Position numbers and translations under genes: made by a program
Notes under the pieces: generated by a model
The model's input: the letters and a program-made list of their open reading frames with translations, nothing else
What the model was told of the DNA's origin: nothing
The model's database searches: none
Shown: in pieces, positions 7,842 through 17,135 of the stretch
Layout of the letters: every line of letters begins with the position of its first letter
Position numbering within the stretch: the first letter of the stretch is position 1
Assembly (NCBI RefSeq): GCF_017309185.1
Contig: NZ_JAEKJZ010000001.1
Location: forward strand, 2,542,001-2,606,000
Length of the DNA: 64,000 nt
Direction: 5' to 3'
Origin: Roseibium aggregatum
Lineage (GTDB): Bacteria; Pseudomonadota; Alphaproteobacteria; Rhizobiales; Stappiaceae

Positions 7842-10283
7842 TCAGTCCGCCAGCGGCACCTTCGGGACAAGGCTTTTCTTGGGTGTGCCCCCCTTCCCGG
7901 GGGAAGCCTTGGCGTCCTTGGCCGCAGCGGCTCTTGAGGCCGGCTTGCGTTTGCGTTTCGGCTTGGGCTTTGCAACCGTCTTGGCCTTAGGTGGCGTTGC
8001 CCGTTCCTCGACGCTTTCAAGAAGCAGACCCTTGCCGTCCTCGGAAACCGAAACCTTGACCATGCCGCCCTTCTTCAGCTTGCCGAAGAGAACTTCATCG
8101 GCGAGCGGACGCTTGATGTGTTCCTGGATGATCCGGCCAAGCGGACGGGCGCCCATCTGGCTGTCGTAGCCCTTTGTCGCCAGCCATTTGACGGCATCGT
8201 CGGTCAGCTCGAAGGTCACATTCCGGTCCGCGAGCTGGACTTCCAGCTGCATGACGAATTTCTCGACCACCTTGTAGACGACCTCGATCGGCAGATTGCC
8301 GAACGGAATGATCGCATCGAGCCTGTTCCGGAATTCCGGCGTGAACAGCTTGTTGATCGCCTCGGCGTCGTCGCCCTCGCGCTTCACCCGGTTGAAGCCG
8401 ACCGGCATTTTCGCCATGTCCGCCGCGCCCGCGTTCGTCGTCATGATCAGGATGACGTTTCGGAAATCGACCTGCTTGCCATTGTGATCGGTCAGCTTGC
8501 CATGGTCCATGACCTGCAGGAGGATATTGAAAAGATCGGGATGGGCCTTTTCGATTTCATCGAGCAACAGCACGCAATGCGGATGCTGATCGACACCGTC
8601 CGTCAGCAGACCGCCCTGATCGAAGCCGACATAGCCCGGGGGCGCACCGATCAGACGCGAAACCGTGTGCCGCTCCATGTACTCCGACATGTCGAAGCGG
8701 ATGAGTTCGACACCCAGAGAGGATGCCAGCTGACGCGCCACCTCGGTCTTGCCGACGCCTGTGGGCCCGGAGAACAGATAGCTTCCGATCGGCTTGTCCG
8801 GCTCACGCAGGCCGGCTCGGGCAAGCTTGATCGCCGATGCAAGCGTGCTGATGGCGTCGTCCTGACCGTAGACCACCCGTTTCAGGTCGGTCCCGAGGTT
8901 TTCAAGCACCTCCGCATCGTCCTTGGAGACGGATTTGGGCGGAATACGCGCCATCGTCGCGATGGTATTCTCAATCTCCTTGACGCCGATGGTCTTCCGG
9001 CGCCGAGCCTCCGGAACCAGCATCTGCGAAGCGCCCGTCTCGTCCAGAACGTCAATGGCCTTGTCCGGCAGTTTCCGGTCGGAAATATATTTCGCCGACA
9101 ATTCCACCGCTGTCTTGATGGCGTCGTTGGTATAGCGGACCTTGTGGAAGTCCTCGAAATAGGGTTTCAGGCCGCGCAGAATGTCGATGGCGTCCGGAAT
9201 GGACGGTTCGTTCACATCGATCTTCTGGAAACGGCGAACCAGCGCGCGGTCCTTTTCGAAGAACTGCCGGTATTCCTTGTAAGTCGTCGAGCCGATGCAG
9301 CGGATCGCACCGGAGGCCAGCGCGGGTTTCAGCAGGTTCGAGGCATCCATCGCGCCGCCCGAGGTCGCGCCCGCGCCAATGACGGTGTGGATCTCGTCGA
9401 TGAACATCACCGCGCCGGGGTAATCCTCGATTTCCTTGACCACTTGCTTCAAGCGCTCTTCGAAATCGCCGCGATAGCGGGTTCCGGCCAGCAACGACCC
9501 CATGTCCAGGGAGAAGATGGTCGCTTCCTTGAGCACGTCCGGAACGTCACCCTTGACGATCCGGTGCGCCAGGCCTTCGGCGATGGCTGTCTTGCCGACA
9601 CCCGGATCGCCTACGAAAAGCGGGTTGTTCTTCGAGCGGCGGCACAGGATCTGGATCGTGCGCTGAATTTCGCTGTCGCGACCGATCAGCGGATCGATCT
9701 TTCCGCCCTTCGCCTTGTCGTTGAGATTGACGCAGTAGGCTTCGAGCGCGTCGGTCTTCTGGCTGGACTTCTTCTCGGCTTCCGCACCGGGCAGCACGTC
9801 TTCCTCTTCCGCCCCTTCGACGGGACGGGCTTCCGACATGCCGGGACGCTTTGCGATGCCATGCGAAATGTAGTTGACCGCATCGTAGCGGGTCATGTCC
9901 TGATCCTGAAGGAAATAGGCCGCATGGCTTTCCCTCTCGGCAAAGATCGCTACCAGGACGTTCGCACCGGTCACCTCTTCCCGCCCGGACGACTGGACGT
10001 GAATGACGGCGCGCTGAATGACACGCTGGAATCCGGCTGTGGGCTTTGAATCCTCGTCACTGTCGGTGACCAGATTGTCGAGCTCCGTCTCGATATATTC
10101 CAGAAGGTTTCGCCGGATCGTGTCCAGGTCCACGTTGCAGGCCCGCATGACAGCCGCGGCATCCTGATCGTCCAGCAATGCAAGAAGCAGATGCTCGAGA
10201 GTCGCGTACTCCTGTTGCCGCTCGTTTGCGAAGGCGAGGGCCTGGTGAAGAGCTTTTTCAAGACTGCGTGAGAAAGAAGGCAC
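7842..10283 (-). CDS. clpA: ATP-dependent Clp protease ATP-binding subunit ClpA
   Basis: 813 residues, slightly longer than enterobacterial ClpA. An N-terminal double-Clp domain (about 1-145) is followed by two AAA+ modules with Walker A motifs GDPGVGKT and GPTGVGKT, and a D2-small domain ending in the usual [21 protein letters not shown]. About 50 extra C-terminal residues form a Lys/Pro/Ala-rich tail. ClpA unfolds substrates for ClpP and receives N-degron substrates from ClpS, which is encoded 12 bp upstream on the same strand. Confidence 0.97.
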   Translation of the reverse strand: MPSFSRSLEKALHQALAFANERQQEYATLEHLLLALLDDQDAAAVMRACNVDLDTIRRNLLEYIETELDNLVTDSDEDSKPTAGFQRVIQRAVIHVQSSGREEVTGANVLVAIFAERESHAAYFLQDQDMTRYDAVNYISHGIAKRPGMSEARPVEGAEEEDVLPGAEAEKKSSQKTDALEAYCVNLNDKAKGGKIDPLIGRDSEIQRTIQILCRRSKNNPLFVGDPGVGKTAIAEGLAHRIVKGDVPDVLKEATIFSLDMGSLLAGTRYRGDFEERLKQVVKEIEDYPGAVMFIDEIHTVIGAGATSGGAMDASNLLKPALASGAIRCIGSTTYKEYRQFFEKDRALVRRFQKIDVNEPSIPDAIDILRGLKPYFEDFHKVRYTNDAIKTAVELSAKYISDRKLPDKAIDVLDETGASQMLVPEARRRKTIGVKEIENTIATMARIPPKSVSKDDAEVLENLGTDLKRVVYGQDDAISTLASAIKLARAGLREPDKPIGSYLFSGPTGVGKTEVARQLASSLGVELIRFDMSEYMERHTVSRLIGAPPGYVGFDQGGLLTDGVDQHPHCVLLLDEIEKAHPDLFNILLQVMDHGKLTDHNGKQVDFRNVILIMTTNAGAADMAKMPVGFNRVKREGDDAEAINKLFTPEFRNRLDAIIPFGNLPIEVVYKVVEKFVMQLEVQLADRNVTFELTDDAVKWLATKGYDSQMGARPLGRIIQEHIKRPLADEVLFGKLKKGGMVKVSVSEDGKGLLLESVEERATPPKAKTVAKPKPKRKRKPASRAAAAKDAKASPGKGGTPKKSLVPKVPLAD

Positions 10284-10295
10284 GTGCGTTTGTCC

Positions 10296-10628
10296 TCACT
10301 TTTTTTCCATGACGCATTGCAGAGGATGCTGATGCTTGCGGGCAAAGTCCATCACCTGGGTCACCTTGGTCTCCGCGACTTCGTAGGAGTAGATCCCACA
10401 TTCCCCGACACCGTGATGATGGACATGCAACATTATACGGGTCGCTTCTTCCCTATTCTTCTGGAAGAAGTTCTCCACAACATGGATGACGAACTCCATC
10501 GGAGTGTAGTCATCGTTTAGAAGCAGCACGCGATAGAGGTTTGGCCGCTTCGTAACTGTTTTGGTTCTGGTAACAACAACCGTACCGGTGTCGCCACCGT
10601 CATTGTCATAGTCAGAGCCTGCCGACAT
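10296..10628 (-). CDS. clpS: ATP-dependent Clp protease adaptor ClpS
   Basis: 110 residues with a disordered acidic N-terminus and the ClpS core: [21 protein letters not shown], the [10 protein letters not shown] segment, and the C-terminal [15 protein letters not shown]. The NDDYTPM loop forms the N-degron pocket. ClpS is cytosolic, binds the ClpA N-domain and directs N-end-rule substrates. A GAGG element lies 18 bp before the ATG. It is the first gene of the clpS-clpA unit. Confidence 0.97.
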   Translation of the reverse strand: MSAGSDYDNDGGDTGTVVVTRTKTVTKRPNLYRVLLLNDDYTPMEFVIHVVENFFQKNREEATRIMLHVHHHGVGECGIYSYEVAETKVTQVMDFARKHQHPLQCVMEKK

Positions 10629-11049
10629 TACTGTTTCTTACGCCTCTATCGTTCCGGACGCGCTCAACTCCCGCGCCGTGGATTGCCCAGCACTGCAGAT
10701 CACCCTACTCAGTGAAACTGGTCCGGGGCTCTCTCCGGCATCGCCCATGGCCCGCCGGATGAAAGACTTGTCTGGTAATCCTGCCGCGCGAGCCGCATTC
10801 GTGCAATGGTCGATTTCATCAAGTACCCTGGGGACCCGCATTTTTCGCAAACGGGCCCACCGTTACGAATGAATGTAGGTGTCTTAAAAGCGAAATAAAG
10901 ATGGGCAGACGGCGCGGGATGGCACAGGTCACGAGTCGAAACCTGAAAACCCCAGGTTTCTGGGCATAACTTTCGAAAACAAAAAAACCCGGCCTCGATG
11001 AGCCGGGTTTCATGTCCTGATGCCGTCATGCGGCAATCGAAAACGGAAT
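10629..11049. other. Intergenic region between clpS and phasin genes
   Basis: 421 bp with no convincing gene on either strand. It holds the clpS promoter region on the left and the phasin terminator at 10985-11010. Just left of the terminator, at 10938-10960, is a second perfect 8-bp inverted repeat, GAAACCTG-N7-CAGGTTTC, without a T-tract. Confidence 0.6.
10985..11010 (-). terminator. Intrinsic terminator of the phasin gene
   Basis: Read leftward, the stem AAACCCGGC / GCCGGGTTT (9 bp, 8-nt loop) runs straight into a T-rich tail (the A-run at 10978-10987 on the plus strand). It lies 40 bp past the phasin stop. Confidence 0.9.
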
Positions 11050-11382
11050 TTACTTCGCCATTTTGCCCAAAACGCCTTCGTAAGGCTTGTAGGCATCCTT
11101 GGACATGTCGGTGACCATTTCACCCAATTTGGTCATCTCACCGACAAAACCTTCGTAAGCGGTCTTGACGTAGTCAGCCTGAGCCTCGAATGCCTTGTCC
11201 AGGGATTTGGACGCAACCAGCTTCTCGACCGCTGCCGTGCCTTCTTCGAAGGATTTTTTCTGGTAATCGGCGACTTCTGCAGCGATCGCCTGAAAACCCT
11301 TGCTCATGGTCCCGAAGGACGCCATGGCCATATCCATGTTGTCTTTGCTCAACTTCTGCATTTCTTCAAAGTTGCTCATCAT
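11050..11382 (-). CDS. Phasin family protein (PHB granule-associated)
   Basis: 110 residues from the ATG at 11382, preceded by GGGCAGGAAA (a second ATG follows immediately). The helical, amphipathic, Cys-free sequence MSNFEEMQKLSKDNMDMAMA...FQAIAAEVADYQKKSFEE...LDKAFEAQADYVKTAYEGFVGEMTKLG is typical of alphaproteobacterial phasins (Phasin_2). These coat polyhydroxyalkanoate granules and control their number and size. An in-frame ATG at 11448 with a possible AGGTAA site would add 22 residues and lies only about 13 nt from the predicted transcription start, so it cannot be excluded. The gene is monocistronic, with its own promoter and terminator. Confidence 0.88.
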   Translation of the reverse strand: MMSNFEEMQKLSKDNMDMAMASFGTMSKGFQAIAAEVADYQKKSFEEGTAAVEKLVASKSLDKAFEAQADYVKTAYEGFVGEMTKLGEMVTDMSKDAYKPYEGVLGKMAK

Positions 11383-11467
11383 TTTCCTGCCCTTTTCCGG
11401 CGAACCGGAAGCCACGGACGAACCCGACTGGCTGACCGGTGCGCGCATCGCGTTACCTACGGGAAAT

Positions 11468-11517
11468 CTGATAATGCACTGCACAATCGAAGTCAAGGTT
11501 TTTTTGCACCGCAAAAA
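11468..11517 (-). promoter_or_regulatory. Phasin promoter with two TGC-N3-GCA palindromes (PhaR-like operators)
   Basis: Read leftward: -35 TTGACT (11496-11491), a 17-bp spacer, -10 TATCAG (11473-11468). A TGC-N3-GCA palindrome (11475-11483) lies inside the spacer. A longer one, TTTTTGCACCGCAAAAA (11501-11517), lies 4 bp upstream of the -35. TGC-N3-GCA-type palindromes are reported for the PHB-responsive repressor PhaR that controls phasin genes. The assignment to PhaR is inferred; phaR itself is not in the window. Confidence 0.65.
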
Positions 11518-11949
11518 CAACCTGAGCGAGAAATATCGAACAACCCGACATGGACAGGTTCGACACCATACGTGAAAAAGGCTTTCGCGCGCCAGAGTAT
11601 AGACAGAAACAACCTCAAACAATCGCGCCGGACAACAGAACAAAAAACAATATAAGCATGAATTTTTCTCATAGAACAAAACTTTTAACAAATTAAGATT
11701 CGAAAAACTACATTTGAAAAGAAAATAAAGCGGCAGAAAACAGAATTAACAAACGATTAACTCTAACGGAAGTGAAAATTTTAAAGTGTTTTTTGGCCGG
11801 ACTATTTACACATTCGTAACCGTAATTCCCTCAAATAATCCGTACAGAAAGAACGCGGCACCGATTCAAAACGGGGGTTCAGGAATTCGGTCCGCGAAAG
11901 TCAGAACACTTATCACGTGACCCGAATTGGGATAGTAACTGTGTTTGGT
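11518..11949. other. AT-rich intergenic region upstream of the D,D-carboxypeptidase gene
   Basis: About 430 bp, conspicuously A/T-rich at 11640-11830, with no credible coding potential. It separates the divergent phasin and carboxypeptidase genes. It should hold the carboxypeptidase promoter, but no clear -35/-10 pair stands out by eye. Confidence 0.5.
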
Positions 11950-13620
11950 ATGCGTCTTCTCCGCAAAATAAAGGCTCTGCTCGGAACTGGCAGGGCATTG
12001 GGTCTCGGCCTCCTCCTCGTAAGCTTGAGTATTCCGGCAACGGCTCTCGCCAACTCCAAGTATGCCGGAATTGTCATAGACGCGAAGACCGGCAAGACCC
12101 TCTACTCGTCTTCAGCGGACGCCTACCGGTACCCGGCATCTCTGACCAAGATCATGACCCTTTACGTGGTCTTTGAAGAACTCGAGGCGGGCCGCCTGTC
12201 ACTGAACAGCGCCTTGACCGTGTCGAAATACGCCTCCGGCCGGCCGCCGACCAAACTTGGTTTGAAGCCAGGTCAAACCATCAAGGTCAAGGACGCCATC
12301 CTCGGACTGGTGACGAAATCCGCCAATGACGCATCCACCGTTATCGCAGAAAACATCAGCGGATCCGAGGCAAGGTTCGCGGAGCGCATGACACGCACGG
12401 CCCGCAGCCTTGGCATGTCGAAAACCACATTCCGGAACCCGCACGGCCTGCCCGATAGCCGTCAGCGGACCACGGCCCGGGACATGGCGACGCTTGGAAG
12501 GGCTATTCAGGAGCACTTTCCGCAATACTACGGTTACTTCAAAACCCGCGCCTACAAGTACAAGGGACGCACCTATGCGAACCACAACAAGCTTCTCGGT
12601 CGGGTCAAGGGCGTTGACGGGATCAAGACCGGTTACACGCGCGCGTCGGGTTTCAACCTCGTCTCCTCCGTCAAACGCAACGGCCGGCACATCGTCGCCG
12701 TCGTCATGGGCGGGCGAACAGGCTCCTCCCGCGATGCCCAGATGGTAAAGCTGATCAAGGGCTACCTGCCCAAGGCCAGCCGTGGCGCAAGAACCGCCCC
12801 GGCCATTGCAAAACGGGGTGCGCAACCAAGCTTCCAGGCAGCCAAACTGGATACGGTACCTTTGCCCACTGCAAAACCGCAGACCGGAAAGTCGACAGGA
12901 GCTCCGATGGTGCTCGCCCTCACCGCTCCCGCCCCGGTATCCGTCGTTCCTGCGCCGCCGCCCGTCCCCGGTTTCGGTGACGCGGTGCCGGTTCCGCCGA
13001 AGATGGTCAAGCAGCGCTTTGACGCCGCCTTTGCCGTCGCGACGTCGCTTCCACCGATACCGCCACAAAGTCCAGGCGCTTCCTTCACCACCAACTCCAT
13101 CAGCAGGGCCGAGTTGCTGCAAGCCGCGAAGAAGGAAGTTTCAGGAACCGGAAAAGGCCAGCCCGCATCGGTGCAACCCGCCCGAACCGTAAAAGTCGAA
13201 ACAATCAGAATCGACCCCGTTCCGGTGACAGTCGTCAAGGCGGACAACGTGGCCGGCGCGACCAAGGTCGCCAGCACTGCTCCTGTCTCCGTCAGCGCCG
13301 AACAGGCCGCCACGGAAATCGAGGACAAGGACGACACGGTAACGGTCGCCACCAGCGATACCCAGGAGGCAGATCCGGGCTGGCAGGTGCAGATCGCAGC
13401 GACGGAAACGGAAAACCAGGCCATCGAAATGCTGAAAAACGCCAAGGCCAGAGCCGGCTCAGCGCTTAGGGGCCGCAAACCTTACACAGAACCCGTGGAA
13501 TCCGGCGGCCAGACGCTCTACAGAGCCCGCTTTGTCGGCTTCGACACGAAATCCGCAGCATGGAAAGCCTGTTCTTCCCTGAAGAAGGCCAAATATGCTT
13601 GCTTCGCCATCTATCAGTAA
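11950..13620 (+). CDS. D-alanyl-D-alanine carboxypeptidase with C-terminal SPOR domain
   Basis: About 556 residues from the ATG at 11950; in-frame GTGs at 11917 and 11941 are alternatives (11941 has GGGATAG before it). A signal peptide ends near ATALA-NSK. The S11 peptidase domain (about 36-275) has all three motifs: S64-L-T-K67, S124-A-N126 and K226-T-G. A long Pro/Ala-rich linker (about 280-460) leads to a SPOR domain (about 475-556; WQVQIAATETENQAIEMLKNAK) that binds denuded septal peptidoglycan. The enzyme trims pentapeptide stems in the periplasm, and the SPOR domain suggests it acts at the division site. The gene is convergent with the J-protein gene. Confidence 0.92.
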   Translation: MRLLRKIKALLGTGRALGLGLLLVSLSIPATALANSKYAGIVIDAKTGKTLYSSSADAYRYPASLTKIMTLYVVFEELEAGRLSLNSALTVSKYASGRPPTKLGLKPGQTIKVKDAILGLVTKSANDASTVIAENISGSEARFAERMTRTARSLGMSKTTFRNPHGLPDSRQRTTARDMATLGRAIQEHFPQYYGYFKTRAYKYKGRTYANHNKLLGRVKGVDGIKTGYTRASGFNLVSSVKRNGRHIVAVVMGGRTGSSRDAQMVKLIKGYLPKASRGARTAPAIAKRGAQPSFQAAKLDTVPLPTAKPQTGKSTGAPMVLALTAPAPVSVVPAPPPVPGFGDAVPVPPKMVKQRFDAAFAVATSLPPIPPQSPGASFTTNSISRAELLQAAKKEVSGTGKGQPASVQPARTVKVETIRIDPVPVTVVKADNVAGATKVASTAPVSVSAEQAATEIEDKDDTVTVATSDTQEADPGWQVQIAATETENQAIEMLKNAKARAGSALRGRKPYTEPVESGGQTLYRARFVGFDTKSAAWKACSSLKKAKYACFAIYQ

Positions 13621-13637
13621 CCGCGTAACGGATGCCG

Positions 13638-14336
13638 TCAATGTCCTCTGAGAAGCGTGTCTTTAGCCTCGTTGATTTTCGCCGCGAGGAAACTGGATCC
13701 ACCCTGGTCGGGATGGACTCGCATCATAAGCCGTCGGTGCGCGGCTCGAATTTCCGCGTCCCCGGCATCGGGAGAAAGCCCCAGGATCTGGTAGGCCTCC
13801 TCATCTGTCATGGGGCCCGCGCCCGCCGCGCTTCCCTGCCGCTCTGTTCCATCCGACTGGAAGTGTTCACGCCATCCGGCAAGCCGGCGGTCGAGATAAG
13901 CTTCGACTAACTTGCGGCTCTGCTCGTCCTGCGCCGTTTCCTGCCAGAAGGCATGCAGGTCCTGCTCATTCAGATCGTCAAGGCCGCGGCCGTGAAAGCC
14001 GCCGGCCAGGATCGTGCCGGTCATGGTTCCGGTGTCGTGATCCAGCTCCATTTCAATCATCGCCGTGCGCACCCGCGACCTTTGCCCAGACGCCTTGTTC
14101 GGTTTGTAACCGCCGCCCAGCCCGGCGAGACCAAGCACCGACAGACCCAGGCCGAAGAGCGGAACCGCAAAACCAATCCTGCCGGTAAAAGCGAAAATCG
14201 CGGCCAGCAGAACAAGAAATATGCCGCCATAGATTTTGAGGCTTTTGGCCAGGGCAGCGGTGTTCGCCTGCACAAAACTCTGTCCTACAACCAGCAGAGC
14301 AACGAGAAGAACCGTTCCGATAACCAGATAAAGCAT
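13638..14336 (-). CDS. Membrane-anchored J-domain protein
   Basis: 232 residues from the ATG at 14336; an in-frame TTG at 14360 is less likely. Two hydrophobic segments occupy about residues 1-22 and 30-70. A cytosolic linker follows, then a C-terminal J-domain (about 175-232): [35 protein letters not shown] with an intact HPD. This TM-then-J layout resembles Pam18/Tim14-type co-chaperones that stimulate DnaK at the membrane. It lies 29 bp downstream of the VWA gene on the same strand and is probably co-transcribed. Confidence 0.85.
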   Translation of the reverse strand: MLYLVIGTVLLVALLVVGQSFVQANTAALAKSLKIYGGIFLVLLAAIFAFTGRIGFAVPLFGLGLSVLGLAGLGGGYKPNKASGQRSRVRTAMIEMELDHDTGTMTGTILAGGFHGRGLDDLNEQDLHAFWQETAQDEQSRKLVEAYLDRRLAGWREHFQSDGTERQGSAAGAGPMTDEEAYQILGLSPDAGDAEIRAAHRRLMMRVHPDQGGSSFLAAKINEAKDTLLRGH

Positions 14337-14365
14337 TGCGTCTTTCTTAGCCGACGGCAATTTCG

Positions 14366-15103
14366 TCAGCGTTTAAGTTGTTCCAGCAGCCTCCGGGCGC
14401 CCTGCCCTCCCTGCTTTCCGAGTTTCTCAAGCGCGGCCCGTCCACCGCTGGCAAAAATGGCCACGGCCTTCAGCAGGTCCGCCAACTGCTTGGCGGAGCC
14501 CGCATCGAAGGGACAATAAGCGCCACCGGTCAGCCTGGCCATCTCCCGGAAGGCCCTCTCGGCGACGCCATCGCGTCCCTCTTGAAACAGAAACATCGGC
14601 ACACCGAGCATTCCCAACTGACCTGCCCTGTCACACAGAAGATCGACATCCTCCTCCATGCAGTCGCCGACGTAGACCAGGGCCGCAATGTTTTCCTTTT
14701 CGGCAGCGGAAAGAGCGGCGGAAAGAACTTTGCGAATTTGCGTACGCCCCCCCTGGCAGTAAATCCTGCTCATGGCGTGTGCAAGCTCTTCCCCCCGCTC
14801 GAACCAGCGCGAGGCCCTGCATTCGCCAAATCCACGGAAATAGACAAGCTTGATATTCAAGCCACCGATCTTGCCGGCCTCCTGGAACATTTCTGCCTGG
14901 ATATGACAGGCTTGATCCCAGGTCGGTTGCCGGCTCATGGTTGCATCCAGCGCGAAGATCAGACGACCGCCACAGTCCCCCGCCGGCTGGAGACCCTTGG
15001 CCTTGTCGAGAAAAGCCGAGATTTCCGTATCGGCGGATCGGAGCGAACCTGTTTCCGTCCGGGTGGCAATCGCCTCTTTTCCGCTTTCGCCCGTTTTGGT
15101 CAT
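14366..15103 (-). CDS. VWA domain-containing protein
   Basis: 245 residues from the ATG at 15103, with GGAGGAA just upstream; a start at 15235 would add 44 poorly ordered residues. The von Willebrand A domain (about 40-230) begins [20 protein letters not shown]. Its MIDAS-like motif is D-A-T-M-S instead of D-x-S-x-S, so metal binding is plausible with Thr in the first hydroxyl position. The later [12 protein letters not shown] supplies a conserved acidic loop. There is no signal peptide. It is followed by the membrane J-protein, which suggests a shared function in protein assembly or chaperoning. Confidence 0.8.
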   Translation of the reverse strand: MTKTGESGKEAIATRTETGSLRSADTEISAFLDKAKGLQPAGDCGGRLIFALDATMSRQPTWDQACHIQAEMFQEAGKIGGLNIKLVYFRGFGECRASRWFERGEELAHAMSRIYCQGGRTQIRKVLSAALSAAEKENIAALVYVGDCMEEDVDLLCDRAGQLGMLGVPMFLFQEGRDGVAERAFREMARLTGGAYCPFDAGSAKQLADLLKAVAIFASGGRAALEKLGKQGGQGARRLLEQLKR

Positions 15104-15200
15104 TTCCTCCGGTCCCGGTCCCTGCTTCCAAAACCTGAAATTGGGACCGAAGAGCCGTTTTGGCAAGCACCGCGCGTCTCCATGTGCCACAGAGGAGAGC

Positions 15201-15845
15201 TCATTCAGCCGCCACAGGTCTCGAAATGCAGTCAAGCGCGCCAGAAACCCTCAGGTAAATCTCGATCGCCAGCGCATTCGGCACCCAGCATAGCCAGGCG
15301 ATCACGGTGTAGGCGATGGAAAAATCCCAATCGAGCGCCAGTGCCGTCCCGAGATAGATCCTGAGCGTGACAGCAGCGAAAGTGAGCGATGCAGACCGAA
15401 GCATCCAGATACGGTGCAGAGCAAAACGGCGCCGGACCGCATATATGACGCCCTGGGCGGTCGTGGCGAGCCAAAGGACGGCAAGGCATGCAAAGCCTGC
15501 GCTTGCGACACTTCCGGCGGTCGAATGGAAGGCAAGCTGAAACCCGGCAAGTCCCGACACAAGGATAGCGGCCGCGTAGGCTCGTCCCATCCATCGATGC
15601 AGTGCCGGCCTGCCTGCGCGCAGCCGCCCCATGAACTGGAAAGGCATCAGGGCAAGCGCAATCGGCGCGACCCCGATGTGGGCGTAGAGCGGTATCGCGT
15701 TCCCATCGAGATTGTGCGCCAGAAAATCCATTGCCACCTCCACGCCGAGTGGAAGAAACCGGTAGGAGATCAGCGCGACCGCAAGCGCGCTTACGGTCGC
15801 ACCCCAGAAAGCCGTACGCCGCGCCGAGAGGATTGATGGATGCAT
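15201..15845 (-). CDS. DUF2306 family integral membrane protein
   Basis: 214 residues with six or so TM helices. Family marks include NAIPLYAHIGVAPIALALMPFQF and LHRWMGRAYAAAILVSG, with conserved His residues that could bind a cofactor. The function of DUF2306 is unknown. It is divergent from a TetR regulator across an 85-bp region with two palindromic operators, so it is the likely repressed target. Confidence 0.85.
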   Translation of the reverse strand: MHPSILSARRTAFWGATVSALAVALISYRFLPLGVEVAMDFLAHNLDGNAIPLYAHIGVAPIALALMPFQFMGRLRAGRPALHRWMGRAYAAAILVSGLAGFQLAFHSTAGSVASAGFACLAVLWLATTAQGVIYAVRRRFALHRIWMLRSASLTFAAVTLRIYLGTALALDWDFSIAYTVIAWLCWVPNALAIEIYLRVSGALDCISRPVAAE

Positions 15846-15868
15846 GGCTCTTGATCCTTCGCTGCAAA

Positions 15869-15909
15869 CTTGACAGTGTCAAGATATCGATTGACTTGAC
15901 ACTGTCAAG
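15869..15909. promoter_or_regulatory. Twin palindromic operators in the DUF2306/TetR divergent region
   Basis: Two 15-bp perfect palindromes (odd centre): CTTGACAGTGTCAAG (15869-15883) and CTTGACACTGTCAAG (15895-15909). Their centres are 26 bp apart, about 2.5 helical turns. The TTGACA inside each can also act as a -35 element, so repressor binding would block RNA polymerase in both directions. The adjacent TetR protein is the obvious ligand. Confidence 0.75.
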
Positions 15910-15930
15910 TAGATCCTTCATCAAGGTTCC

Positions 15931-16584
15931 ATGCCAACAGCCGCTTCTTTGAAACGAAAGAGAGACGGGTCTCTCAGGAATGACCTGATCGATGCGGGGG
16001 TGTCGCTTCTGCGCGACCGTGGTCCCGATGGCCTCTCCTTGCGCGAGTGTGCCGCGAATGCGGGTGTTTCCCATGCGGCACCCGGCTACCATTTCAAGAA
16101 TCTCATGGGACTGTCCACGGCGATCGCCGCCCGTGGCTACCGGTTGTTTTGCGAAGCGATGAAACAACGTTTGGCCGCGGCGGACGAAGCGCCCTTCAGC
16201 CGCCTGGAAGCCATCTGCCAAGGCTACCTGGACTATGCGTCCGCGCACCCCGAACTGTTTCTGTTCATTTTCTCAGGCCAGAAATTCAACGAGTCGGACG
16301 AGGAGTACGATGCTGCGGCCCGGGAGGCCTATGCCATCCTGCGCGAGGTCTGCGCACCGCTGGTGCCGGAAGGGTCGGAGCCCGCGCATCTGGAAATCCT
16401 CGTCTGGTCCTTTGTGCACGGCTACGCTCATCTGAGTATGACGAGAAAAAGGGAAAACCCGGAAATCGGCCTGACATGGCCTGACCTTGGATCGCTGCTC
16501 CAATACCTGGAGCGGGCTCTTGCTGCCGACAAAGCGGAAGGACTTCTGCCCGGCGACAGGAGCAACGGGCACGGAAGCTCCTAA
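15931..16584 (+). CDS. TetR/AcrR family transcriptional regulator
   Basis: 217 residues. The N-terminal helix-turn-helix (about 10-60) reads RNDLIDAGVSLLRDRGPDGLSLRECAANAGVSHAAPGYHFKN. The C-terminal ligand domain resembles the WHG type (YLDYASAHPELFLFIFSG...LVWSFVHGYAHL). It is a one-component repressor that probably controls itself and the divergent DUF2306 gene through the twin palindromes. Its 3' end overlaps the DUF1489 gene by 4 bp in convergent orientation. Confidence 0.92.
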   Translation: MPTAASLKRKRDGSLRNDLIDAGVSLLRDRGPDGLSLRECAANAGVSHAAPGYHFKNLMGLSTAIAARGYRLFCEAMKQRLAAADEAPFSRLEAICQGYLDYASAHPELFLFIFSGQKFNESDEEYDAAAREAYAILREVCAPLVPEGSEPAHLEILVWSFVHGYAHLSMTRKRENPEIGLTWPDLGSLLQYLERALAADKAEGLLPGDRSNGHGSS

Positions 16585-17015
16585 AGGAGGCAGAGTTCGG
16601 TCAGTTCCTGACGCATGGCCTCCGAGAGCGCCGAACTGTCGCCGGCAAGCCGTAGATCCTTCGGAGCATCCGACGCCTTGAGATAACGCCACCCCTGAAA
16701 GGGACGCTTCGGCTGAAACTGGGTCAGAACGACTCTCGGCTCGAGCACGAGGTCGCAGCGCTTGATGCCGGCTTCGTCCGTAAACGGCCTGATATCGACC
16801 AGATGCTGCCGGGCTTGAATTTTTCCCTTGATCACCCAGTAGAGCGACCCGCCGTCGAGAAGCTCGTCGCGCCGCGTCGGTACCATCCGGGTCGTATGGG
16901 TCGTTTCCGCCGGCAGCCCGGCTGCCCGCGCCTGATCGACGCGAAAGTCGATCCAGGCCTGCAACGACTCCACACTGTCCGCACCGACACACAGTTTTAC
17001 AAGATGCAAGGTCAT
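16581..17015 (-). CDS. DUF1489 family protein
   Basis: 144 residues beginning MTLHLVKLCVGADSVESLQAW, the hallmark of the alphaproteobacterial DUF1489 family, followed by THTTRMVPTRRDELLDGGSLYWVIKG and the RPFQGWRYLKASDAPKDL block. It is cytosolic with no catalytic motif, and the function is unknown. It is monocistronic and overlaps the TetR gene tail to tail by 4 bp. Confidence 0.9.
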   Translation of the reverse strand: MTLHLVKLCVGADSVESLQAWIDFRVDQARAAGLPAETTHTTRMVPTRRDELLDGGSLYWVIKGKIQARQHLVDIRPFTDEAGIKRCDLVLEPRVVLTQFQPKRPFQGWRYLKASDAPKDLRLAGDSSALSEAMRQELTELCLL

Positions 17016-17135
17016 GCCCCTGACCTAGCAGCCCCGCCGTCCGCGTCAAGCTGGGGGATAATCCGGCGCCGGATTTTGCACAGGGTTGGAACGTGGGTCC
17101 TTGCACGGTGGCGCCGAAACAGGTTCTCTTTGGTC

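Noticed and set aside
8118-10049. 643-codon open frame opposite clpA
   Set aside because: It lies wholly antisense to a confidently identified clpA, has no family resemblance and is explained by the high GC content.
10638-10872. Small open frames between clpS and the phasin gene
   Set aside because: No start signals and no resemblance to known proteins; region carries regulatory and terminator elements instead.
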